Below are positions 53,873-63,968 of a stretch of 64,000 nucleotides of DNA, in pieces; positions within the stretch are counted from its first letter, which is position 1; every line of letters begins with the position of its first letter. Location of the stretch: the NCBI RefSeq assembly GCF_002217475.1, contig NZ_MUHH01000017.1:484991-548990 (forward strand). The letters are read 5' to 3'. The translations under genes and the position numbers were made by a program. The notes beneath the pieces were generated by a model. The model saw only the letters and a program-made list of their open reading frames with translations. It had not been told where the DNA came from and made no database searches. This DNA comes from Flavobacterium tructae (lineage in GTDB: Bacteria > Bacteroidota > Bacteroidia > Flavobacteriales > Flavobacteriaceae).

Positions 53873-54026
53873 TGCCTTTTTTTGAAAATTTGAGGAGCGG
53901 TCAGTCTGGATTTTTTAATTTTTATCTCATGATTTCTTAAGGAAAGCTTAAGTAAAATTTAATTATTCTTTAAGGATTGATCTGTTTATTATGTTTTCTT
54001 TTATTTAAAAGTTAATTACTATTCTT

Positions 54027-54079
54027 ATTTAGAATAATTAAAAATAACTTGGAAAAAACCTTTTGAGAGCCTAATTTTG
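54027..54079 (+). promoter_or_regulatory. Promoter of the receptor operon with a possible Fur-like site
   Basis: TTG (54049-54051) and TAATTTTG (54072-54079) are 20 bases apart. Just upstream lies TTAGAATAATTAAAAATAAC; the same string with one change occurs at 63903-63922 before another outer-membrane gene. It is AT-rich and part-palindromic, which would suit an iron regulator, but this is a guess. Confidence 0.4.
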
Positions 54080-54113
54080 TTGCTAATTTAATTTTCAAAC
54101 CAAAATTTATTAG

Positions 54114-56459
54114 ATGCAAATAAGTAGATTAATGCTCTTGATCGCCATTTTTTTTATTTCACTTCAAGGGTATTCACAAAAGGACAAAGTAAATTTAACA
54201 GGAGTTATTGTTAATCATCTTGGGAAAACTGCCGAAGGAGTTTCGGTAGCTTTAAAAGGAACAGAATACAGTACACTGACGAATAATAAAGGGGAGTATA
54301 AAATTAGTGCCAAGCCGGGAAATTATGTTTTGCTTGTTACCCATGTGGGTTATAAAACCACAGAAACTGCAATTTTTCTGAAGCTGGGAGGAAAGCCTAC
54401 TCAGAATATTATGATGGAAGAAGATATGGCAGCTTTAAAAGAAGTTGCAGTAACGGGAAAGTCCAAAGTTCAAAGAGTACGAGAACAGGCGTATAATATT
54501 ACAGCCATAGATTTAAAGAAAACCTACAATACGTCTGCCGATTTAAATCAGGTGTTGAATAAAACCACTGGAGTCCGCATTCGGGAATATGGAGGATTGG
54601 GATCGGCTTTTAATTTTTCACTGAATGGATTCTCCGGGAATCAGGTTAAATTCTTTTTGGACGGTGTACCTATGGACAGTTATGGTTCAGCTCTTACGCT
54701 GAATAATATTCCGGTAAACATGGCTGAACGTATTGATGTGTACAAAGGTGTTGTTCCTATTGAGTTAGGAGCGGATGCACTTGGGGGAGCTGTTAATATC
54801 GTAACCAATAAAAATGTAAACCGTTACATCGATGCTTCTTATAGTTATGGATCGTTTAACACGCACCGGGCAGCAATAAATACGAGATTCTCCGGTCGGG
54901 ATGGTTTTATTGCCAACATTAACGCTTTTGCAAATTATGCCGACAATGATTATAAGGTAGACGTAAGTGTTGTGGATAAAAATACCTCGAAGTTTTTACC
55001 GGAACAAAAATACAAGCATTTCCATGATGCCTATAAATCAGGAACCATAATGGCAGAAGCAGGATTTAAAAACAAGAGTTTTGCTGATTATCTGCTTGTT
55101 GGTTTTGCCGTTGCAGGCAATAAAAAAGAAATTCAACAGGGAAGAACAATGCAAAAAGTAGTAGGGCAGGCTTTTACAGATAGTGAAAGTTTTATTACCT
55201 CTTTGAAATTCAAAAAAAGTGATCTTTTTACTAAAGGATTGTCTTTAAGCATTAACTCCACTTATGCTTTAGTAAACAACCGTTCGATAGATACTTCTTC
55301 GCGAGTGTACGACTGGACAGGGAATTATATATACAGACAATTTGCAGGAGCAAATGATAAAGGCGAATTAGGAAACAAAACCATATACGTTTACGATGAG
55401 GCTAATGCACAGGTGACAACAAACTTAAAATACCAGTTCAATGAGCAGCATTCACTAGCGGTAAATTACTCTTATTTGGGCTACAAACGTAAAGAAACAA
55501 ACGAGTATTTAAAAGTTGTACAACTGGGAGAACCTACTATTGACAAAAATATTCTGGGTTTAAGTTATAATTTTAGCGGTCTCGATAATCGACTGGCTGT
55601 TTCAGGTTTTGGTAAAATGTTTGATTTAGCAACTCAAATGATCGCCAATAACATAACGCAATCTTCTTCATCAACAAATTATGGTTATGGCGCTACTTCA
55701 GCATACCATTTGACCGATAAATTTCAAATTAAAGGTTCTTATGAACATGCATATCGTTTACCTTCTGCTACAGAAATGCTGGGTGACGGACTTACGATAA
55801 ACAGCAATATCGGATTAAGACCTGAGAGTAGTGATAACGCAAATCTGGGAATGGCTTTTAATACTCAGAACAGCAAAAATCATTTTAATGTTGAGACGAG
55901 TATCATTTACAGAGAAGCAAAAGATTTTATCAGAGAAAAGCAGGAGGGAGACAAAACGGTTTTTGAAAATCTTCAAAACGTGCAAATAACAGGTATTGAC
56001 GGTGTTTTTAGATACGGGTACAAAGACTTAATAAATTTTGAAGTAAACGGAACGTATCAAAAGAGCCTTAACAAAAACAAATATAAAGCAGGAACAACCA
56101 GCCCTGATGCCTTGTATGACGCACAATTGCCTAATGTTCCAATCTTCTACGGAAACGCTGATCTGACTTTTAACTTTAAAAACATCAGACATCAGGACGA
56201 TAGACTTTCTTTAAATGTAAGTGCCAATTATATAGATGCTTTTTATCTGACCTGGCCGGTACTGGGAAGTCTGGAAACCAAAAAAGCTATTCCGGAACAA
56301 TTTACACAGAATGCTATGGTTGCCTATTCTTTTTTAAACGGCAAATACAATTTGGCTTTCGAGTGTAGAAATATTACCGACATAAAAGTGTACGATTATT
56401 TTAAGGTTCAAAAACCGGGACGTGCTTTTTCAGTGAAGTTCAGATACTTTCTACAGTAA
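54114..56459 (+). CDS. TonB-dependent receptor with carboxypeptidase-regulatory-like domain
   Basis: This 781-residue outer-membrane receptor has a signal peptide to about residue 21, a CarboxypepD_reg-like domain at about 25-105 and a plug at about 115-240 (VFFLDGVPMDSYG-like FFLDGVPMDSYGS, then GAVNIVTNK). The barrel ends in RAFSVKFRYFLQ. With the DUF4374 lipoprotein and PepSY membrane gene behind it, it forms a likely iron or siderophore uptake operon; the ligand is inferred, not seen. Confidence 0.88.
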   Translation: MQISRLMLLIAIFFISLQGYSQKDKVNLTGVIVNHLGKTAEGVSVALKGTEYSTLTNNKGEYKISAKPGNYVLLVTHVGYKTTETAIFLKLGGKPTQNIMMEEDMAALKEVAVTGKSKVQRVREQAYNITAIDLKKTYNTSADLNQVLNKTTGVRIREYGGLGSAFNFSLNGFSGNQVKFFLDGVPMDSYGSALTLNNIPVNMAERIDVYKGVVPIELGADALGGAVNIVTNKNVNRYIDASYSYGSFNTHRAAINTRFSGRDGFIANINAFANYADNDYKVDVSVVDKNTSKFLPEQKYKHFHDAYKSGTIMAEAGFKNKSFADYLLVGFAVAGNKKEIQQGRTMQKVVGQAFTDSESFITSLKFKKSDLFTKGLSLSINSTYALVNNRSIDTSSRVYDWTGNYIYRQFAGANDKGELGNKTIYVYDEANAQVTTNLKYQFNEQHSLAVNYSYLGYKRKETNEYLKVVQLGEPTIDKNILGLSYNFSGLDNRLAVSGFGKMFDLATQMIANNITQSSSSTNYGYGATSAYHLTDKFQIKGSYEHAYRLPSATEMLGDGLTINSNIGLRPESSDNANLGMAFNTQNSKNHFNVETSIIYREAKDFIREKQEGDKTVFENLQNVQITGIDGVFRYGYKDLINFEVNGTYQKSLNKNKYKAGTTSPDALYDAQLPNVPIFYGNADLTFNFKNIRHQDDRLSLNVSANYIDAFYLTWPVLGSLETKKAIPEQFTQNAMVAYSFLNGKYNLAFECRNITDIKVYDYFKVQKPGRAFSVKFRYFLQ

Positions 56460-56489
56460 TTTAAATAATAATCCTAAATAATAATAATC

Positions 56490-57734
56490 ATGTTTGTAAA
56501 CAAATTCGCAAAATGCTTTGCATTGGCTTTTCTGTCATGCTCTATCTTTTCATGCAGCAGTGATGATTCCTCTAAAGATGAAACACCAACTGTAAACGGA
56601 ACTAAATATGTAGCATCTTATTGGCTGGCCGATTATACGCAGTATATATTAGACTTTAATTCTACTGATCAGTTAATGACCGGAGAAATTAGTGCAAAAG
56701 GAGTTGGAATTGAGCAGGGAGGAAGTTGTTTTCCTGTGAACAATACATTTTTTGCCTTAAGTACAGAAGACGAAGGATCGGTATCGTTTCGTCTAAACAA
56801 TTCCGGAAAGCTGGGGGCGGGAGATAAGATTTCTTTCGAGTCATCTTATGCTGTAGGTTATACAGATGATAAAAAACTGATCAATATTGGTGCTACCTGG
56901 GACGGTAGTTCATCTGATTACGAATTGATGATTTACAACCCTGCTACCGTTTCCATCGATGCCCGTAAGTTCAATGATTTTAGTGTGAATCCAGCCAATA
57001 AAAAAATATTATACTGGCCAACAGGAGCGGCAGTTTCAGGAGATAAACTTTTTGTTCCGGTGTATACCAAAGATGTAAGCGACGGGACCAATAAAGTATT
57101 GTCATCTGATGCTACTATGAGAGTCTACAAATACCCTTCTTTAGAATATGTAAGCACCATAAAAGATGCCAGAACAACTGCAATTGGTCTTTATTATACC
57201 AATACCGGAATTGTTCAGACAGAATCAGGGGATATTTATACGTTCTCGTCTAATGCACGTGCAGGAGGTTATCCGGTTACGGGTGTTTCATCAGGAGTTT
57301 TACGTGTTAGAAAAGGTGATGCTAAGTTTGATCCGGGGTACTTTTTCGATCTTCAGTCAAGTACGTTAAAAGGTAAAGTTCTCGCCGCTTATCCTTTAGG
57401 AGGAGAGAAAGTTTTCATCTCCTATATCCCTACCGAAGTTGATGCTGTCAATTCTGTGTACAGCTTCCTTAACACAAAAACAATTTTCAAATCGGCAATA
57501 TTGGATTTATCTGCCAAAACAATCTTAGCAGTTACAGGATTACCGGATCATGGCGGAGATGAATTCTTCGGATTGGGAAGTATGTTTGTAGAGAACGGAA
57601 AAGCATACAAAAGTTTTGTAACAGGCGATCAGGCTCGTGTGTACCAAATTGATATTGCAACCGGTACTGCAAAAGCGGGTGCACTTATTAAAGAAGGTCT
57701 TTATTTGCCTTCAATTGGTAAACTTACCTATTAA
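56490..57734 (+). CDS. DUF4374 domain lipoprotein
   Basis: This 414-residue protein has a lipoprotein signal (FLSCSIFSCSSDDSS near residues 16-30). The mature part is strand-rich with repeated WxxGxxV and ATIY-type edges, like a beta-propeller. It matches DUF4374 proteins encoded with TonB receptors in Bacteroidota. It starts 30 bases after the receptor and precedes a PepSY gene. A surface or periplasmic binding role is inferred. Confidence 0.8.
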   Translation: MFVNKFAKCFALAFLSCSIFSCSSDDSSKDETPTVNGTKYVASYWLADYTQYILDFNSTDQLMTGEISAKGVGIEQGGSCFPVNNTFFALSTEDEGSVSFRLNNSGKLGAGDKISFESSYAVGYTDDKKLINIGATWDGSSSDYELMIYNPATVSIDARKFNDFSVNPANKKILYWPTGAAVSGDKLFVPVYTKDVSDGTNKVLSSDATMRVYKYPSLEYVSTIKDARTTAIGLYYTNTGIVQTESGDIYTFSSNARAGGYPVTGVSSGVLRVRKGDAKFDPGYFFDLQSSTLKGKVLAAYPLGGEKVFISYIPTEVDAVNSVYSFLNTKTIFKSAILDLSAKTILAVTGLPDHGGDEFFGLGSMFVENGKAYKSFVTGDQARVYQIDIATGTAKAGALIKEGLYLPSIGKLTY

Positions 57735-57751
57735 ATTACCACAGTTTTAAG

Positions 57752-57790
57752 CGGTTTGAGGATTACTAAAAATCCTCAAACCGTTTTATT
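57752..57790 (+). terminator. Hairpin between DUF4374 and PepSY genes
   Basis: CGGTTTGAGGATT (57752-57764) pairs perfectly with AATCCTCAAACCG (57771-57783), loop of 6, then TTTTATTT. It may lower expression of the downstream gene rather than end the operon fully. Confidence 0.7.
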
Positions 57791-57825
57791 TATAAATTTT
57801 GTCTTAGTTTCAAATTACTATTTTA

Positions 57826-58983
57826 ATGAATATTATTAAAAACCGCACAGGTAAACCGCCCAATAAAGGAAAATCACGCTTTAGTAAAATCAATGCCTGG
57901 CTGCACTTATGGCTGGGGCTCGCTTCCGGAATAATTGTATTTATCATGGCAATTACCGGTTGTATTTTGGTTTTTGAACACGAAATCAAAGAGTTTACCT
58001 CTCCCTGGCTCAATGTCGAGGCTCAAAGTCCTGAGCACTTATTGCCCCCTTCTCAAATTTATGCAGCAGTTCAAAAAGTACTGCCCAACAAAGAAATTCA
58101 TGGTTTCTGGTATAATGGTTTAGACAAATCAGTTAAAGTCGATATCGAATCGGATTCGTTGATTTATGTAAACCCCTATAACGGTAAAATTACCGGGATG
58201 GTTGATCATGAAGATTTCTTTCACATAATCGATGAAGGACATCGGAATCTTTGGCTGGAGCGGGATATTGGAGCACAGATAACCGCCTGGGCAACCTTTA
58301 TTTTCTTCTTTTTATTGATTAGCGGACTACTATTGTGGTTTCCGAAAAAGTGGAACAAAACAACCATTAACAGCAGTTTTAAAATAAAGTGGGAGGCTAA
58401 GTTCAAACGCCTCAATTATGATTTGCACAATGTAATGGGGTTTTATGTACTCATTTTGGCAGTATTGATTTCTTTTACCGGATTGTTAATGAGTTTTCAT
58501 TGGCTAAGGGAAAGTACTTACTGGATTAGTGGAGGATGGGCAGAGGTAAAAGAGCAGACAGTTTCGGTTAAAAAAGTGCCCTTGTCCAAAGAGCAATTAG
58601 ACAAACTGACTGCTGTTGATTTTATTTGGAAAAAGGTTCGAACGGAAATTGCTAAAGAAAACAAAGAAGCAGTTATCATTCATTTTCCCGATGATCCGAA
58701 AGAAGATTTTTACGCCTGTACGGACATGTACAAAGGCATTTGGAGAGATCTGTATTTTGACTCCAAAACGCTTGAATTACTTCCAAAATCAGAAAAATAT
58801 ATTGGTAATGAACGTTTTTCAGATTGGTTGATGCGATCCAATTACAGCCTTCATATTGGGGCAATAGGAGGATTGTCGACCAAAATAATTTATTTCATCG
58901 GCAGTTTAATCTGCGCCAGTTTGCCAATTACCGGATTTTACATCTGGTGGGGCAGAAAGAAAAAGCAAAAATCAAAAGCTTAG
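57826..58983 (+). CDS. PepSY-associated transmembrane protein
   Basis: This 385-residue protein has four membrane helices (near 30-50, 145-170, 205-225 and 355-375) and PepSY regions. NAWLHLWLGLASGIIVFIMA near 23-42, HDFFHIIDEGHRNLWLERDIG-like EDFFHIIDEGHRNLWL near 128-143 and the conserved His residues match PepSY_TM proteins, which are linked with ferric-siderophore reduction. It closes the receptor operon. Confidence 0.85.
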   Translation: MNIIKNRTGKPPNKGKSRFSKINAWLHLWLGLASGIIVFIMAITGCILVFEHEIKEFTSPWLNVEAQSPEHLLPPSQIYAAVQKVLPNKEIHGFWYNGLDKSVKVDIESDSLIYVNPYNGKITGMVDHEDFFHIIDEGHRNLWLERDIGAQITAWATFIFFFLLISGLLLWFPKKWNKTTINSSFKIKWEAKFKRLNYDLHNVMGFYVLILAVLISFTGLLMSFHWLRESTYWISGGWAEVKEQTVSVKKVPLSKEQLDKLTAVDFIWKKVRTEIAKENKEAVIIHFPDDPKEDFYACTDMYKGIWRDLYFDSKTLELLPKSEKYIGNERFSDWLMRSNYSLHIGAIGGLSTKIIYFIGSLICASLPITGFYIWWGRKKKQKSKA

Positions 58984-59025
58984 TGTTGATTTGATTTTAG
59001 CAGTTTTGTATTAGTTAGTTTCCTT

Positions 59026-59067
59026 AAAGTCTTTTGTGCGAAGTAAAATTCCTCAAAAGACTTTTTT
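59026..59067 (+). terminator. Terminator after the PepSY gene
   Basis: AAAGTCTTTTG (59026-59036) and CAAAAGACTTT (59054-59064) form an 11-bp stem followed by Ts. Confidence 0.75.
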
Positions 59068-59478
59068 CTTGCTTTGTGGGACTTCGACTTCGCTCAGTCT
59101 GACACGTCAGGCAAAGCGAAGTCGATTTTTTGTATGCAGGACCACTTTTTTTTGGGGGGGACTTCGGCTTCGCTCAGTCTGACGAAGTTTTAAATATCGT
59201 TTTCAAGGTCTTTTTACTTGTGGCAGTATGCTGCAGGATAAATAATCTCAACAAGATGTTAAGTGCCAGAAAATTAAACTTTGCATCTCTGCGTCTTTGC
59301 GAGCAAAAATACTATACTTGCTTTGCGGTTAACTTCGCAACCTCAAGATTTTTTTAGTTGTGGCAGTGTGGTACAGGATAAATAATCTCAACAAGATGAT
59401 AAGTGCCAGAAAATTAAACTTTGCGTCTCTGCGTCTTTGCGAGCAAAAATACTATACTTGCTTGCGGTTAACCCCACA
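59068..59478. repeat. Intergenic repeats, including a 140-bp tandem duplication
   Basis: TTCGCTCAGTCTGAC occurs twice (near 59090 and 59169). From 59219 a unit beginning TGTGGCAGT repeats with a period of 140 bases (second copy from 59359), sharing GATAAATAATCTCAACAAGATG and TCTGCGTCTTTGCGAGC with few differences. No gene is supported in this stretch of about 575 bases; a 75-codon frame across it is judged spurious. Confidence 0.7.
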
Positions 59479-59483
59479 AACAA

Positions 59484-59514
59484 AAAGAGCCTGCTAACTA
59501 CAAACAGGCTCTTT
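59484..59514. terminator. Terminator of the leftward receptor
   Basis: AAAGAGCCTG (59484-59493) pairs with CAGGCTCTTT (59505-59514); on the minus strand a run of Ts follows. Confidence 0.75.
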
Positions 59515-59558
59515 CATTCAAAAAAAAAACAAAAACAAGGAAACTAAAGATCCAAATA

Positions 59559-61682
59559 TTAAATTCTGTACGTAAACGCTATAGTAGCAATACGGTTGTC
59601 CAGATCATATCTTTTATTGATGCTCGTTTGAGCTATGACTGAATTGATGTGAAAATTATTGGTATTAAAAATGTCTGTAATATTAAATTTGATACTTCCT
59701 TTCTTAGCCAGTACCTGTTTCGAGATTCCAATACTAAAATCAAAAAAAGCATCTCTTTCATAAATACCAAGATTCGATTTGGATTGATATTGTGCGTTAA
59801 CTTCAGCTTTTAGGCTCTCGCTGATCGTAAAGGAGTTCTGTACACTTAGATTTAAAGTAACAATAGGATCAATTTTATCCATATTAACTACATTTCCCAT
59901 GAACTTATTTTCGAAAATGTTGAATAGCGTATTCACCGACCACCATTTGTAAATTTCGGCTGTGTTGGTAATATTTGCACCATAATTAAAGGATTTGCTC
60001 ACGTTAATTTGGGAAGTTATAGTCGTGTTATTGGCGGGATTGTAATCGTAAACCTCTGTAAAAACATCTTTGGTTTTACTGAAATACAACGAAGCCATAA
60101 AAGCACTTTTCCAGGCGTATCCAATTTCTGTCGAATGTGTAATCTCCGGAACCAAATTCGGATTCCCTTGTGAGTAATTAAAAGAATCATCGTAAAAACG
60201 AAACGGATTCAAATCAAACTGACTCGGTCTGTTGATTCTTTTACTGTAGGAGGCGTGCAAAGAATGGTCGTTGCTTAGCTCATATTTCAAAGAAACACTT
60301 GGAAACCATTTTAAATAATCGTCTTTATGGGTTTCATTTAAGGTTTTTTGTAGTATCTCAATCGCAGTATATTCCGTTCTTAACCCTCCCTGAATATTTA
60401 AATTTTCCAGTTGGTATTTGTAATTAGCATAGGCAGCATAAATTTGTTCTTTGTACTCAAAATGATTGGTTGAGTTAGGATCAACGATCCACTGATTATT
60501 GTCGTAATACTCGTAAACCGATGGATTGTCATTGTTTTTAACGCTGGCTTTAGCGCCCCATTCGATAGACTGCTTTTCCTTTAACGGATTGACGAAATCA
60601 ATTTTTCCTGTAAAAACACTCAATTGCGACGGAATAAAACCCCTGCGGTCATTAATGTTAGCAGCAATAGCAGGATCTGTATTTTTTGCACTCTGGAACT
60701 GATTCGATCTGAATTTTGACGTTTCATACTCCAAATCAAAAGACATGTTTTTGCCCTCGGTATTAAATTTATGAACTCCAGAAAAGCCATACGTATAATC
60801 ATTCCACTTTTCTTTACTGTCGTTGAAGGTCAAAGCATCAAATTGTACCTGATTTGAAGTATTTAGCAATGTGTTTCTACCATTAGCGATGTTCTCGTAA
60901 CGCCCCAGTTTGGCATCAACATAAACTTCTAAATTCGTTTTAGGAGAAACTTCATAGGTAGTTCCAATTTTAAAATTATTAGAAGTCAGCGGTTCGTCTG
61001 TAACCGAGGTCTGATGGTTTTTTGTTGAAATAGTTTGACGTGTGTTGTCAGTATATTGAATCTGATCGAATTCTTTACGTTCTTCCTCACCTCTAAAGGT
61101 GTAACTGTAGTTTCCGTAAACGCCAAATTTATCTTTGTTGTAACTTAAGTTAACACCTGAATTGGTTCTGTTCTTACGGGCTCTTCCGTAATTGGTGAAC
61201 ACCGTTCCTTTAAGTCCGCCTGCATTAGGTTTCTTTAAAATAATATTAATAATTCCGGCTTTGCCGGTCGCATCATATTTAGAAGAAGGATTCGTAATCA
61301 CTTCAATTTGTTTGATATTGGATGAGGTAGTTGACTTTAAATAATTGGCTAGTTCTTTTTGCGAAAGCTGTGTTAACTTGCCATTAATCATCACTCCGAC
61401 ACCTTGTTGTCCGCGGATCGATAATTCGCCGTCCTGAGAAACGACAACGCCCGGAGCACGTGATAAAACATCTAAAGCAGTGCCGCCTTCAGAAACAATG
61501 CTGTTTTCTACATTAAAAACCAGTCGATCTGATTTCTGCGTATATAAAACCTTCTTTTTTGTGATTACAATTTCATCTAAAGCATTAATCGAAGTTTCGA
61601 CAATGCTGTCTCTTCCTTTTTCTGTCTGCGTATATCCGTAGACTGAAAAGGCAAGTACAATAGATGTTATAATATTCTTCAT
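59559..61682 (-). CDS. Outer-membrane beta-barrel protein, TonB-dependent receptor-like
   Basis: This 707-residue protein has a signal peptide to residue 18 and then a plug-like domain (ALDVLSRAPGVVVSQDGELSIRG-like APGVVVSQDGELSIRGQQ near 70-87, and IEVITNPSSKYDATGKAGI near 127-145). The barrel follows to the C-terminal DNRIATIAFTYRI. There is no CarboxypepD_reg domain. Its family (outer-membrane barrel 3) is common in Flavobacterium; the ligand is unknown. Confidence 0.82.
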   Translation of the reverse strand: MKNIITSIVLAFSVYGYTQTEKGRDSIVETSINALDEIVITKKKVLYTQKSDRLVFNVENSIVSEGGTALDVLSRAPGVVVSQDGELSIRGQQGVGVMINGKLTQLSQKELANYLKSTTSSNIKQIEVITNPSSKYDATGKAGIINIILKKPNAGGLKGTVFTNYGRARKNRTNSGVNLSYNKDKFGVYGNYSYTFRGEEERKEFDQIQYTDNTRQTISTKNHQTSVTDEPLTSNNFKIGTTYEVSPKTNLEVYVDAKLGRYENIANGRNTLLNTSNQVQFDALTFNDSKEKWNDYTYGFSGVHKFNTEGKNMSFDLEYETSKFRSNQFQSAKNTDPAIAANINDRRGFIPSQLSVFTGKIDFVNPLKEKQSIEWGAKASVKNNDNPSVYEYYDNNQWIVDPNSTNHFEYKEQIYAAYANYKYQLENLNIQGGLRTEYTAIEILQKTLNETHKDDYLKWFPSVSLKYELSNDHSLHASYSKRINRPSQFDLNPFRFYDDSFNYSQGNPNLVPEITHSTEIGYAWKSAFMASLYFSKTKDVFTEVYDYNPANNTTITSQINVSKSFNYGANITNTAEIYKWWSVNTLFNIFENKFMGNVVNMDKIDPIVTLNLSVQNSFTISESLKAEVNAQYQSKSNLGIYERDAFFDFSIGISKQVLAKKGSIKFNITDIFNTNNFHINSVIAQTSINKRYDLDNRIATIAFTYRI

Positions 61683-62083
61683 GGTATTTTGGAATGATGG
61701 GGGTAAAGTAATTTTTGATTTTGGGTACGGAAGCTGTATGCTACTGTAGAACGAGTTGTTCGAGTTTATCAGAAAGTGTATTTTGAAGAAGTGTCAATCG
61801 GTTTGAGAGCTTATATATCGAGGCTTTTATAGGAAGGAGTATTGAAAACATGAGTGATTATTTGAAGTTTCAGTTGTCAAATATAACACTATTTATAATA
61901 AGTCTAAATAAATATAGTTAAAATTTACGACAAATAATGTAAGGCCTTGATATTGAAGGGTTCCTGTTTTGAATGAAAAGTATAAAATCTGGTAAAATAT
62001 TAAAAATTTGAGAAAAATGCCTGTGAAAACAAGACTTCACAGAGTTTGAGAAAATGGAAAAACAGGCGAGGAATAAAAGCAGA
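61683..62083. other. Intergenic stretch without recognised genes
   Basis: This is AT-rich sequence between two leftward genes. It must hold the promoter of the barrel gene, but no clear TTG/TAnnTTTG pair is seen on the minus strand. No ORF or structured RNA stands out. Confidence 0.5.
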
Positions 62084-62120
62084 AAAACCAACTTATTCTA
62101 TAACAGAACAAATTGGTTTT
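62084..62120. terminator. Terminator of gldA
   Basis: AAAACCAA (62084-62091) pairs with TTGGTTTT (62113-62120), with an inner TTCT/AGAA stem; on the minus strand it ends in Ts. Confidence 0.55.
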
Positions 62121-62148
62121 ATTTTAAAATGAAGTAAGGCTGGAACTC

Positions 62149-63045
62149 CTACTTTGTAATTTCTCTGAAAACTGCTTCGAGATTTTTATTTTTCTGGTTC
62201 AGTTGTAATGTTTTTAAACCATTTTCATTGGCAAAATCAAAAATAGCCGGACGCATGTCTTTTTCAGAAACAAAAGTTAGTTCCCAGGTCATATCGTGTG
62301 TGTTCTTGTAGGCCGTAATATTTTCAAGTTTAGCCAGAAGCTGTTCTTCTACCTGATAATCAAATTCTACTTCGATCACTTGCTCCGCATTTTCAGATAC
62401 CAGATGGTCTAATTTTTTGTCGGCAACAATTTGTCCTTTGTCAATAATAATGACACGATCGCAGATGGCTTCGACTTCCTGCATGATATGAGTAGACAGA
62501 AAAACGGTTTTATCTTTCCCTACATTTTTGATCACATTTCGAATTTCCATTAACTGATTAGGGTCCAGTCCGGTAGTGGGTTCGTCCAGAATTAAAACCT
62601 CCGGATTGTGCAATAAAGCATTGGCAAGTCCCACACGCTGACGGTATCCTTTAGAGAGCTGTCCTATTTTTTTATGACTTTCACCTGACAGCCCTGTCAG
62701 TTGTATGACTTCTTCAATTCTTGATTTCGGAACCTGATAAACATCGGCATTAAAAGCCAAATATTCACGAACATACAAATCCAGATACAACGGATTATGT
62801 TCCGGTAAATAGCCAATAGAACGTTGAACTCCCTTTGCGTCCGTCATGACATCATGACCGTTTACAAGGGCTGAGCCGTTATCTGCCAGTAAATAGGTCG
62901 TCAAAATTTTCATTAATGTAGATTTTCCTGCTCCGTTTGGACCCAAAAATCCGACGATTTCTCCTTTTTCAATAGAGAATGAAATTTCATTTAGCGCTTT
63001 TTGGGTTCCGTAACTTTTTGATATGTTGTTTACTGCTATCGACAT
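62149..63045 (-). CDS. gldA: Gliding motility ABC transporter ATP-binding subunit
   Basis: This 298-residue ATPase has Walker A GPNGAGKST (35-43), signature LSKGYRQRVG near 134-143 and Walker B VLILDEPTTGLD near 154-165. It is close to GldA of flavobacteria in length and wording (RSIGYLPEHNPLYLDLYVREY-like LPEHNPLYLDLYVREYL). GldA works with GldF and GldG, which are not in the window. GldA is required for gliding in some species. A plain DrrA-like ATPase is the alternative. Confidence 0.8.
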   Translation of the reverse strand: MSIAVNNISKSYGTQKALNEISFSIEKGEIVGFLGPNGAGKSTLMKILTTYLLADNGSALVNGHDVMTDAKGVQRSIGYLPEHNPLYLDLYVREYLAFNADVYQVPKSRIEEVIQLTGLSGESHKKIGQLSKGYRQRVGLANALLHNPEVLILDEPTTGLDPNQLMEIRNVIKNVGKDKTVFLSTHIMQEVEAICDRVIIIDKGQIVADKKLDHLVSENAEQVIEVEFDYQVEEQLLAKLENITAYKNTHDMTWELTFVSEKDMRPAIFDFANENGLKTLQLNQKNKNLEAVFREITK

Positions 63046-63189
63046 GACTTTTTATTTGCTACAAAAGTAAACAGAAATACGCTCGATTACTACATTTTTA
63101 TCTTTTAAAGAAATCATAAAAAAAATATAAAAGCCAGTCGTTACGGCATCGTTCTTGTTAAAGGGATATCAAATTTAAAATAATTTATA

Positions 63190-63768
63190 ATGAAAAAAAT
63201 GTTGGTGGTTCTTGCATTAGCTATGGTTAGCTTTGCAAACGCACAAAAAGGAACAATCTTAGTTGGTGGTGGTATTGGTTACACTTCTCAAACCAGAACT
63301 TTAGGAAACAATGAGGTTAAAACGAATGAATTTGATTTTTCTCCAAAAGTAGGTTACCAATTTCACGACAACTGGACTGTAGGGGGTGAGGCTTCTTTTG
63401 GTTCTAGCAAAACTGAGCAAGGAGTAAATGAAGTGAAAAACAACACTACTAAATTAGGTGCATTTTTACGTTACACTATGCCATTAAACCAAACTTTCGC
63501 TTTCTTCGCTGAATTAGGAACAGGTTTTCAAAGTGCAAAAGACAAAACGTACACAGGACCAATGACTTCAACTGCTAAAGCTGACGGTATGTACATTGGT
63601 ATTACACCAGCTCTTTTCATCGACATGAAAAAAGGTTTTGGTTTAAACTTTAACATTGGTGGTTTAGGGTACAACACTTTAAACTATGATAACAATGGAC
63701 CAGAAGTTAAAAACTTCAATTTTAATTTTGGTAGAACATTTAACATTGGAGTTTCTAAAAACTTCTAA
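63190..63768 (+). CDS. Small outer-membrane beta-barrel protein
   Basis: This 192-residue protein has a signal peptide MKKMLVVLALAMVSFANA and about eight amphipathic strands ending in RTFNIGVSKNF, an OmpW/OmpX-like small barrel. Its codons are highly regular, which suggests high expression. A gene starting at 63969 opens with a near-identical signal peptide, so the two may be tandem paralogs. The role is unknown. Confidence 0.82.
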   Translation: MKKMLVVLALAMVSFANAQKGTILVGGGIGYTSQTRTLGNNEVKTNEFDFSPKVGYQFHDNWTVGGEASFGSSKTEQGVNEVKNNTTKLGAFLRYTMPLNQTFAFFAELGTGFQSAKDKTYTGPMTSTAKADGMYIGITPALFIDMKKGFGLNFNIGGLGYNTLNYDNNGPEVKNFNFNFGRTFNIGVSKNF

Positions 63769-63792
63769 TCTTAAATAGTATTCAATTTCAGA

Positions 63793-63822
63793 AAAGCATC
63801 CGCCACGGCGGGTGCTTTTTTT
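63793..63822 (+). terminator. Strong terminator
   Basis: AAAGCATCCGCC (63793-63804) pairs with GGCGGGTGCTTT (63807-63818), 12 bp with one U-G, followed by Ts. Confidence 0.85.
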
Positions 63823-63968
63823 GTTTTAATGAAAAGCAGATTCTAAAGTGTGTGTTTTTTAGCGATTTAAAAGATTGAACGTTAGTTGTTTATATTTCTA
63901 TTTTAGAATGATTAAAAATAACGGCATTGTTGTTGTGAAATAGGATTAAATTTTAAATAATAACAACT

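Noticed and set aside
59130-59357. 75-codon open frame between the PepSY gene and the leftward receptor
   Set aside because: It runs through tandem intergenic repeats, with no family resemblance and no start context.
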